DNA of 64,000 bases from Primulina eburnea (Eukaryota; Streptophyta; Magnoliopsida; Lamiales; Gesneriaceae), in NCBI RefSeq assembly GCF_022965805.1, contig NC_133110.1, positions 28,640,668 through 28,704,667 on the forward strand, given 5' to 3'. A program made the translations under genes and the position numbers. How positions within the stretch are numbered: the first letter of the stretch is position 1; every line of letters begins with the position of its first letter. This document shows positions 55,217-64,000 of this stretch, piece after piece. Under the pieces are notes generated by a model that saw only the letters and a program-made list of their open reading frames with translations, did not search any database and had not been told where the DNA came from.

Positions 55217-58000
55217 ACAAATCGGAGGATTTCTCGCTTCATGCCCGACCACCAATCCAAATTGAAGATCCTTGTACATCTTCGTGCTTCCAAGATGTAG
55301 GGGTGTTCAAACTTCGGATAAAACCGAAAAAACCGAAAATCCAAACCGAAAAAACCGAACACTAAACCGAACCGAAAACCGAAATTTATAATTCGGATAT
55401 AAATGTTAAAACCGAAATTAATTTGGTTCGGTTTCGGATTATAAATGTCAAAACCGAACCGACCGAAAAAACCGAAATTTAATTAAATTAATAATGTTAT
55501 TTTTATTTTATATTATTTATTGAGATGATATTAGTGAATGAAGAATTATTTTGAATAATACTTAGTTGATTGTTGTTTATGTAATTCATTTGTACTTTAT
55601 ATTTAAATATTTTACTAAGAAATCATTTAAAAAAATAACATATTATATTTTATAATATATTTATATTATTAATTTAAATAATTGTATCAAAACCGAAATA
55701 ACCGACCGAAATAACCGAACCATTTCGGTAGAAAACTGAACCGAACCGAAGAAAAATGGTTCGGATATCGGATTATATATTTGTAAAACCGAAATAAAAA
55801 ACCAAAAACCGAACCGACCGATGAACACCCCTACCAAGATGAATGGAATAAGGAGTATCATGAGCTTCCTTCATAATGATTTCTCTCAAAGAATCACCAC
55901 TAGGAACCCAAAGTTGGTCTCGATATCGATCTATACCACCCATCTCAAAATATAGCTTTCGGCCCTTAGCTTCATCTCTCAATCTCTAGTTTTGCAATTG
56001 CTAATCAGAAGATTGTCCTTCACGGATTCTATCTTTCAAAGTCGACTGTATTGTCATGGTGGAAAGATTAGGGGCCTCGCCCCTAGCATATACTGCCAGC
56101 TCAAACCGTTGTATCTCGGACTGCAGTAGTTTTTGAAGTGATAATTGAGTAATGACCGGTGTCTTCCTACTCAATGCATCCGCTACTACATTAGCATTTC
56201 GCGGATGGTAGCTAATGTCACAGTCGTAGTCTTTTACCAACTCTAGCCATCTTCGTTGCCTCATATTCAAATCTTTTTGGGTGTAGAAGTACTTCAAACT
56301 TGTATGGTCAGTGAAATCTTGCACTTCTCCCCATATAAGTAGTGTCTCCAAATCTTTAATGTGAATACTACTGCGGCGAGCTCAAGATCTTGTGTGGGGT
56401 AATTTTTTCTCGTGAACTTTCAACTGTCTAGATGCATAAGCTATAAGTCAATCATTTTGCATCAGAACTTCGGCCAAACCAAGTTTTGAGGTGTCTGTAT
56501 AAAGAACATACTCTCCTTGCACCGATGACATAGATAATACTGGCGCTGAAATCAAAGCTTGCTTCAGCTTGTCAAAACTTTCTTGGCATTCGGACCCCAT
56601 ACAAACATTGCATTCTTTTTTGTCAAGACGGTCAAGGGTACCGCAATAGAAGAGAATCCTTGTATAAACTTTCGGTAATATCTAGCTAGTCTCAAGAAAC
56701 TACGGATCTCGGTTACGCTCTTAGGTACGGGCCATTCTTTAACTGCCTCGAATTTGCTCGGATCAACTTCAACTCCATCTCTAGAAATGATTTGGCCTAA
56801 GAACGCCAATCTCGAGCCAAAACTAGCACTTGCTGAACTTAGCATATAATTTCCTATCTTGCAGTATTTGTAGTTGTGTCCTCAAATGCTGACTATGCTC
56901 CTCTTTACTATTTAAATAGATCAAAATATCATCGATGAAGACTATAACAAATTGATGAAGATATTGCTGAAATACGCGATTCATGAGATCCATGAAGATC
57001 ACCGGCACATTGGTCAACCCAAATGACATGACCATAAACTCGTAATTCCCATATCGAGTCCTAAATGCTGTCTTATGAACATCCTTCTTCTTAACCTTTA
57101 ATTGATGGCATCCAGAACGAAGATCTATTTTTGAGAATATCGATACTCCTTGTAATTGATCAAATAAGTCTTCAATTCTAGGTAGAGGATATTTATTCTT
57201 GATAGTGACTTTATTCAGCTCTCGATAGTCAATGCAGAGTCTCATATTTTCATCATTTTTCTTCACAAATAATACCGGTGCGCCCCACGGAGAACATCTA
57301 GGGTGAATAAAACCCTTGTCCAGCAATTCTTGAATTTGATCTTTTAACTCTTGCATCTCGGTGGGTGCTAGATGATAGGGCGCTTTAGAAATTGGTACAT
57401 TGCCCGACATCAACTCAATAGAGAATTCCACCTCACGGTCCGGTGGAATGCCAGAAACTTCCTCAGGAAAGGCACTAGGATAGTCTCTGACGCCCTCAAC
57501 ATCCTCTAGCTCCTGACTGACAGGAACATGTGCTGAACTAACACATGCTAGAAAAGCATAGCATCCTCGTCTCATAAGCTTCATCGCGCACATACAAAAG
57601 ATAATGTGCGGCATTTGCTTGTTCCTTGCATTCTCAAAGACAAAAGATTTCCCACTAGACGGTCGAATAGACACTGACCTCTGCCGAAAATATATCAAAG
57701 CTCCATTCAATTATAACCACTCCATGCCAAGCATGATGCCAAATTCAGGCATTGAGAGTACGATAAGATCTGTCTGAACCACATCTTTTTGCAAACGAAG
57801 CTCCAGATTCTTTAAAATGCTCGAAGTGATCATTTGATTACCGGAAGGAATAGAAACTTTGAAGCCCAATCCCATATCCTCGGGTATAATATTTAGTCGC
57901 TTGACGAATGTCTCAGATATGAATGATTGTGTAGCTCTCGAATCCAGCAATGCGTAGGTAGCTACACCTAGAATAAATATCCTCCCCGCCACGAAAATTC
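55217..58000 (-). pseudogene. Gypsy 2 pol: protease, RT, RNase H, start of integrase
   Basis: From 58000: IFVAGRIFILGVATYALLDS; the active site is DSR instead of DSG, so the catalytic motif is damaged. [33 protein letters not shown] and the catalytic [10 protein letters not shown] (about 56930). RNase [21 protein letters not shown]. Integrase start: WVPSGDSLREIIMKEAHDTP, interrupted by the MITE after HLG. A stop at 57711-57713, a frameshift near 56830 and more breaks near 56550-56350 and 55990 make it inactive. The most intact part is 56823-57710 (295 residues). Confidence 0.85.
55298..55833. mobile_element. hAT MITE, 536 bp
   Basis: Perfect 12-bp terminal inverted repeats TAGGGGTGTTCA / TGAACACCCCTA and a perfect 8-bp duplication CCAAGATG (55290-55297 and 55834-55841). 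Subterminal regions are dense in AACCGAA/TTCGGTT motifs, a common hAT MITE pattern in plants. There is no coding capacity. It lies inside the integrase gene of Gypsy element 2. Confidence 0.95.
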
Positions 58001-58772
58001 CATCAAATCCAAGCGTGTTGAAGCTTAAGGAGTTTCTATCATTATTTTCCCAAAGTTTTTGAAGTTTTAATGCATGGATCCCAATATTCTATTAAAAATT
58101 GCATTTTTAGCCCCTCAAATTTTTCGAAAATATCTTTTTCATCCTAAAAATTTCGAATTTTCGCCAATTATTCCCTGAAATTTTCGAAAATTTGCATCTT
58201 GGCACCATAACTTCCGAATTTCATTAATTTTAGCCCTAGAGTTTCGGAAATCATGATTCTAACCCTTAGGAACTCAGAAATTACGAAAAATAGCCCCTAA
58301 ATACTTGAAATTCAAAAAAAACACTGAACATTCTAAACTTCGCAATTTAGTCCCTGGATTTTTTGAAATTTCCCTATTTCACCCTAGGATTCTCGGTTAT
58401 CTCATTTTCAGACCTTGGACTCTTCAAAATTTCGGTTTAGCCACATGAATTTTGGTTATGTGCAATTAAGTTCCTTAAGTTTTGGATTTTTGCATTTTGG
58501 TCCTCAAAAATTCGAAAATTCCATTATTCTCGATTATTTCTCAATTTTAAGCCTTAAAATTATTATTTGGATTTAATTATCTCTTTGCATTATTAAGGCT
58601 CATATCTCATGCTCAATTTCCATAACTTCTAATGTCATTCGTTACATTCATCTATTGTAGAGCATGCAACCTAATTTCTTTTAGGTTCTTTATCATCCCA
58701 AATCAATTCTTATAACCAATTTAACATTTCATGCCATAAAAGTAATATAAAAACATTAAATAACTAGGTTAC
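58001..58772 (-). other. Non-coding spacer, possible intron, between gag and protease of Gypsy 2
   Basis: gag reads TTLITG up to a GTAACC donor-like site (58772); protease resumes near 58000 with GIFVAGRIF, where an acceptor is no longer canonical (GATG). The position equals that of the 199-nt insert in Gypsy 1. The interior is an array of degenerate repeats of about 30-35 bp built around TAGTCCCTGAAATTTTCGAA-like units, more than ten copies. Confidence 0.45.
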
Positions 58773-59888
58773 CAGTGATTAGAGTCGTGTTTGGCTCATC
58801 TTCAGCTTCCTCATCATGCATAACATAAGCTCTCCCCACAGTTGGTGCTTTCTTCTTCGGGAAATCAGCGGCTTTATGCCTTTCCTCCTTGTATATGAAG
58901 CATTTGTATGTCCCCCACACGCACTTGCCAAAATGTGAGCGATTGCACTCTTTGCACAGTGGCCTCTCAACAGGCTTTGGTGCTCCAGGTTGTGGTGTCT
59001 TTGGTGGTCCTGGCTTCTTCACTTGCCCTTGGGGCTTTTGCTGCCCTTGAGCTCTAGGAAGTCCCATAAATGTCTTCTTATTTGGTTGGCAGTTTTGTTG
59101 GTGTTACTGCCTCATGCGTTGTATCTCATAATCGATGTCTTTCAGGGCTTGCTCAGCTTGGAATGCATAGGCAGTGGCAGCCGTATATTCCGCCAGTCAC
59201 ATCATCATCACATCACGAAGTATGGTAGGTCGAAGGTCATCCATGAAGTACCTTAATTTTTCCACAGCATCTCTAGCAATGAGGGGAACAAATGGACAAC
59301 CTCTATCAAACTTTTTCACAAATTCAGCCACAGTCATGTCCCCCTGGCTGAGACTCATGAACTCCTTCTTCAGGCGCCCTCAGACATAGGTAGTAAAGTA
59401 CTTCTCATAGAATATTTCCTTGAATCATGCCCAGGTAAGTGTAGCCAAATCAATTCCATGCTCCGCCCCTTCCCACCAAAGGAAAGCATAATCCCTAAGA
59501 ATATAAGTAGCACACCTAACATGGTTAGCGTCTCCCATATTCAAGCAACGAAAGTGCACCTCAAGTGATCGAATCCAACACTCATTAGCAAACGGGTCGG
59601 TGGTGCCAGAAAATTTCTTCGGACCTAGCCTCCGGAACTGATCATAAACATCACGCTATGGCCTCAGAATCATGAATAGTCATTGGTTTAGTTGTACATA
59701 AACATCGTAATCTAGACGTTTTATATTCTTATTTTAAAAAACTCTTGAAACTGCTGCTCAAAGAAACGAGCCATGCCTTCCAGTGCACGAATATTAGCAT
59801 CCCCATTAGGAGGTGGGGGTGCATTCCCTTGATGATCCTCAGTATTCTCTACTTTTCTATCAGTACTAGATGGGCATCTAGGAGGCAT
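58773..59888 (-). pseudogene. Gypsy 2 gag
   Basis: Begins MPPRCPSSTDRKVEN (59888), as in Gypsy 1. The middle (59170-59700) holds degraded gag domain sequence in several frames; 59067-58773 is the C-terminal part, proline- and glutamine-rich, then CKECNRSHFGKC and a knuckle CFIYKEERHKAADFP, where the second and fourth metal ligands are lost (Y and F for C). Not functional. Confidence 0.8.
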
Positions 59889-60166
59889 TATACTGAAAGT
59901 TTTCCAAATTCTAAACATAACTAACATGCATTTAAATCTAAGTTTCTAATCATACAACATGTACTAATCCCTTTATGAGCAACTTTTAAGCATATTTATA
60001 ACATTTAACCTCAAAGAGCTTTTAAACATGTAATGTAAGCATATAAACCATATAAACATGCAAGTATCATCATAAAAAGCATGTAAAGCAATTAAACTTA
60101 CAGACTTGAGGCTTGAAGAGTGAGCTTTTCGTAACTGGCGGTGGCACAACCCTTTGCAGGAACATT

Positions 60167-60178
60167 GCTCTGATACCA
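60167..60178 (-). promoter_or_regulatory. Primer binding site of Gypsy element 2
   Basis: TGGTATCAGAGC on the minus strand, 2 nt from the 5' LTR end GGACGTTTCA. Confidence 0.9.
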
Positions 60179-60180
60179 AC

Positions 60181-61363
60181 TGAAACGTCCACTACTCATT
60201 TTTCTTTAAAATACACTAGAAATTTTTTTTCTAACTTCTTCCATTCGGCCGAAATACACCTATATATATATATATATTTATTTATTTTTGAGATCATTTA
60301 AAAATAAATCAACCAACAATTATTTGAAAATCCAAAAAGGAAGTAACTTCAAACATAAAGTCGTAAAACGTCAACCAAACCTAACTTTAACATTTTCAAA
60401 AATAACTTAACTCTAACATCCTCTCAAAAACCTCTCAAATCATCAAAAATAATAAAATCTTAGAAGTAACTCCAACCATTTAGCATAAGTCATAAATATA
60501 AGCTATAAACGTAAATCATAATCGTAAGTTAATTGCGGAAAACTAGCGCTGGTTCTCGCGTTGTGGGCACCTTCAAACCAACAAGACCAAACATCAAGTC
60601 TCTCATTAACATCAACATCATGTTCACCTGTATCGATCACACATAGTGAGTCTATTGACTCAACAAACCTTAACTATAATAACAAGTAATACATATACAA
60701 TCACATGCAACAGTGAAAATACTTTTACTTAAAATAGATTTTCATGAACATGCTTAAACTTAAACATTTTTCATTTCATCATCAACATTTAACTTTTTAT
60801 CATATACATTTTCCTTTTCATCAAATACGTTTACATTTTCCTTTTATTGAATGCAGATCATTATTTGTGACTTTCGTTTCAGTTGAAGGGCGATGGATCC
60901 ATCTACGTATAACCACAGTACTGGGCGACGGGGACATCAGCGACACTGTCACCCGTCAACTGAGCCTTGGCCTATCATATCATCATATCATGCCGATAGA
61001 AATACGAACGTCAGGATCCCTCTAGGGCCTTCCACCATAAACAGGCTCCCTCTGGGCTTTTTCTCTCATGATATCTCCAATCATATCATCGTATCATCGT
61101 ATCAGTTACAATCACTTCACCTCCTTCAACGTTTCTTATTTTCATCACTTATGAAAATCCATGTATATATATAAATCATTTTTCTTTTTAAACCAAGAAT
61201 GCAACATGTATTTTGGTATTAGCGTTTCATCATATAATTTCATAAACATTTAAAATAAATATCTTTACATATATTACAGCATTCAGGGCACTGCCAGAAC
61301 GTCTAACATTTTTCAGGTGTAAAATAACCGTTTTAACCCTAGACTTAGAATCTCTCGGTTTTG
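60181..61363 (-). repeat. 5' LTR of Gypsy element 2 (truncated)
   Basis: Starts TGAAACGTCC on the plus strand and matches the 3' LTR from about 60483 on. It breaks off at about 61363, inside LTR sequence equivalent to 47285, where plus-strand integrase of another element begins. Confidence 0.85.
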
Positions 61364-61954
61364 GGAGACGTTGTAGATCTCCGTTATACTGGGATGATGT
61401 TGATCGAGCTGCGGTTACCGGTCCTGAGATGATTCATGAGATGGAATATAAAGTAAAGTTTATACAGCAACAATTGAAACCAGCTCAAGATAGACAGGCC
61501 ACCTTTGCAAATAAAAGACGAAGACAATTAGAGTTCCAGCAGGGAGATCGAGTATTTTTGAAAGTTTTTCCTTTTCTTGGTACGGTGCGATTTGGTATGA
61601 AAGGAAAGTTGGCACCGAGATATGTTGGCTCGTATGAGATATTGCAGCGGATAGGCACTTTGGCTTATCGATTGGCTCTACCTCCATCTTTATCTGGTAT
61701 TCATGATGTTTTCATGTGTCGATGTTGCGGAAGTATGAGCCGGATCTTTCACATATGTTGGATATTTCTGAGATTCAGCTAGATCCTGATGTGTCTTATG
61801 TTGAGAGACCAGTTTGTATTTTGGATCGATCGGAACGGAAGCTTCGTAGTAAGATTATACCGATGGTGAAGGTTCAGTGGGAGCATAGAGGTGTCGAAGG
61901 GGCCACTTGGGAAACAAAGCGGCATATGAGGGAGCTCTATCCCTACTTATCCTG
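61364..61954 (+). pseudogene. Gypsy 3 integrase C terminus and chromodomain
   Basis: Starts inside integrase (GRRCRSPLYWDDVD), then KPAQDRQATFANKRRRQLEF, GDRVFLKVFPFLGTVRFG, KGKLAPRYVGSYEILQRIG and LAYRLALPPSLSGIHDVF. After a one-base loss near 61711 the next frame continues SMLRKYEPDLSHM to a chromodomain-like tail: VCILDRSERKLRSK, then VQWEHRGVEGATWE, ending at 61954. Such tails direct insertion to particular chromatin. All upstream domains are missing at the junction with Gypsy 2's LTR. The part remaining has only this one break. Confidence 0.85.
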
Positions 61955-62022
61955 ATAGTATGATGTATATTTATTTATGCAGGTTATTACTGTTGTTGAT
62001 TAATTTCGAGGTCGAAATTCAT

Positions 62023-62038
62023 TTAAGGGGGGTAGAAA
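62023..62038 (+). promoter_or_regulatory. Polypurine tract of Gypsy element 3
   Basis: TTTAAGGGGGGTAGAAA lies directly before the LTR start TGTAATGTCTG. Confidence 0.8.
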
Positions 62039-63884
62039 TGTAATGTCTGAAGTAAATATTACAAGTTGTTGATTTAGTAATGTGAAATTACTAAATAATT
62101 AATTATTTTTAAAGAGGAAAATACGACATATTTTGATCATATGAAGTCCAAATGATTTGAAATTTGGATATAATTTAGAAAACTCAAAAATATAAAAGTT
62201 TCATGTTTTAAGTTTTGGAAAGTTTGATCGTTTGAATAATTCGAAAGGATATACTGGTATTAAAATGTTAAATATTATATATTATATTATATTATATTAT
62301 TATTAATATAATATAATATTTTAAAAAAAAGAAAAAAAAAAGGAAAGGATAAATCTCAAAACTTACGTGAATATAATGAACAATCATTCACATAAAGTTT
62401 TACCAGAGAGGTGAGAGAAATAGAGTTTTTGATTTTCTTTTCGATCTTGCGACTTATCGGTTTATCTAATCGACGAACCGATTTTAGTTCTGGGATCGTT
62501 GACACAAGGTCTTCGATTTGAGGTATAAATTTTATAGTTTTGGTGATGTTTGAAATTCATCGATTTCTAGAATAAAGCTGATAAATTGTTAATCCATACA
62601 TATATTGAAAATTATTGAATATTGTATGATTTTAACGAAGTAAAGAAGATTATAGTGGTATTATTTTAAATTATTCTCAATTTATTATAATTAGGGATTT
62701 TTAATCGTTGTATTGAGATTTTAGAGTTGTTTGTTAGGTGTTATTAATTTTGATTATATATTCGGAGTCTACGACGTATAAGCTACACATTGATATAAAG
62801 TTTTCGTAATTTGACGGATGTTGTAAAATAGCTTATTATTTGAAATTAATTAGTTAGGGTGTATTTGATGGTAGTATTGTGAATTAAATACACCAGAATA
62901 TTAAATTGTTGAATGATAAGAATTTATAATCGAGTTTTATATTTTGTTGAATTCATTGTTGTTGGGCTATTTGATGTTGTGCATTGAGGCTATTATGATT
63001 GTGTTGATACGGTGATAATGATCTGATAATTGTTGTTGAATTATTTAGATACGTCACAAGCCTCGGGATCAAAGAAATAGTCAGATCTTATATATACTCG
63101 ATTATCAGGTACGTGTTTACGTACGAGCATATTTTGTTATTGTTTAGTATTGATGAATATTATTGCGTTGAACGATGAAAAATCACTGTAATTAGGTGAT
63201 TTGATATTATATCTGTTGTTGTTTATTATTGTTGATGTTGTTGGCTGTCGTCGTTGGGAGACGTCACGTTGATGTTGTTCGTTCAACGATATTGCTGTCA
63301 TCGAAGTTGGGGGCGACGTATCATTGATGTTGTTTTTCGTTCAATGATATCGTTGTCTCCGGAGTTGGGGTGCGACCTATCGTTGATGTTGTTGTTCGTT
63401 CGACGATATTGATATCGCCGGAGTTGGGGTGCGACGTATCGTCGATATTATTGTTGCAGTGTGATATTGTTAAGGTTGATGATGACTGATTGTCCAGAAA
63501 CGGCAAAAGGGGGTATTTCTGATATGATTTCAGTTATATTTTATATTGTTAATATAACTGTTATGTATTACGATGATGATTGTTGTGTATGCTCACCCTT
63601 TAGGATATGTTTCTGTTGGACAGGTTACAAGACTATGCTGTGAGACATGATAGAGGTGAAGGACTTGGTGTGTCTAGTCAAACAGTCCTGTAGTTGATAA
63701 TGTATAGAGATAGTATGGCTCATTGTCTATTTGAGTTATATGTGTTTATTTATTATAATGTTTCTGCTATGGTGATTCTATTTTGTCGTATATGCATTAT
63801 ATTATTACGCCGTTGAAAAGAAAAAAAATTATGCATATGACATCACATGTTATATGATTACGTTGCGAGGTTTGGAGCGCCACA
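62039..63884 (+). repeat. 3' LTR of Gypsy element 3
   Basis: TGTAATGTCTGAAG to GTTTGGAGCGCCACA. The right end is inferred from the usual TG...CA rule and the GGAGCG-CACA ending common in such LTRs, as no second copy is present. Confidence 0.6.
63250..63470 (+). repeat. Four tandem 58-bp units with covarying stems
   Basis: Units (GTTGGGGTGCGACGTATC core) start near 63253, 63304, 63362 and 63421. Inside each is an inverted pair: CGTTGA/TCAACG (63267/63283), ATCATTGA/TCAATGAT (63320/63341), ATCGTTGA/TCGACGAT (63379/63400). Between units 1 and 2 a G-C pair became A-T on both arms. Confidence 0.8.
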
Positions 63885-64000
63885 ATAATTGACTCATTGG
63901 ACAACTTAAAAATAACAATTTAGCCATCGTACGAGAGACTTAATGCTGAATGGGTTCAAACTAAATTAATGATTAATTTTCAACTTATAGTGGGAGGTAG
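63885..64000. other. Flanking DNA, nothing recognised
   Basis: Short unassigned sequence to the window end. Confidence 0.5.

Larger units (their letters stand above)
46510..61363 (-). mobile_element. Chromovirus-type Gypsy element 2, degraded and interrupted
   Basis: Minus-strand order: truncated 5' LTR (60181-61363), primer site, gag, spacer, pol, polypurine tract (about 49002-49020), 3' LTR (46510-49001, left end missing). Integrase is interrupted by the solo LTR 50182-55211 and by a hAT MITE 55298-55833. Amino acid patterns follow Gypsy element 1 closely, but stops and frameshifts are much more frequent, so it is older. No target duplication can be seen because both outer ends are rearranged. 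Confidence 0.85.
61364..63884 (+). mobile_element. 3' end of chromovirus-type Gypsy element 3
   Basis: Integrase tail, polypurine tract, and one LTR on the plus strand. The 5' part is lost. No target duplication can be checked. Confidence 0.75.

Overview
This window is nuclear DNA from a flowering plant, most likely a eudicot. It is AT-rich and gene-poor, and consists mainly of nested LTR retrotransposons with tRNA-primed leaders (the classic plant primer site TGGTATCAGAGC occurs three times), plus hAT and CACTA type DNA transposons. I found no intact host gene; the only host-like coding remnant is a broken NAM-associated-domain gene near 3.6-4.4 kb. The species cannot be named from sequence alone.

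Layout. 1-9.9 kb: a Copia-type solo LTR (763-2986, 5-bp target duplication), a small fold-back element, the NAM-domain pseudogene, and a 2.1-kb non-autonomous hAT element (6303-8441, perfect 8-bp duplication) that carries a CACTA end, exon-like sequence and palindrome arrays. 9.9-17 kb: a minus-strand Gypsy element with matching LTRs and target duplication that keeps gag-protease but has lost all of RT, RNase H and integrase. 18.4-23 kb: an old Copia LTR fragment split by a Copia solo LTR (18611-22438), itself split by another solo LTR (19092-20942).

23-46.4 kb is a four-deep nest: a plus-strand Gypsy LTR fragment is split by a solo LTR (23664-46119, duplication TTATG); this is split by a chromovirus-type Gypsy element on the minus strand (24038-44355); and that element's 3' LTR is split by a Copia element (25035-34379, duplication AATTC) whose integrase is deleted. 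46.4-61.4 kb: a second, older minus-strand chromovirus, broken by a solo LTR (50182-55211) that itself holds a solo LTR (50865-52938), and by a 536-bp hAT MITE (55298-55833). 61.4-63.9 kb: the 3' end of a third, plus-strand chromovirus with its LTR.

The most striking pattern is shared across these otherwise different elements: arrays of short stem-loops or palindromes in LTRs and untranslated regions, in which loops vary freely while stems are kept, several times by paired (compensatory) changes. In three solo LTRs the arrays lie just upstream of a TATA-like (TA)n tract and share the form NCGC-N4-GCGN, with a central tetranucleotide specific to each LTR (ATAT, GGGT, CCGA). The Copia leader shows the reverse: four copies of one constant loop on different stems. 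Two chromoviruses also carry a homologous non-coding insert at the gag-protease junction that looks like an intron. All calls come from reading the sequence by eye; no database search or folding was run.
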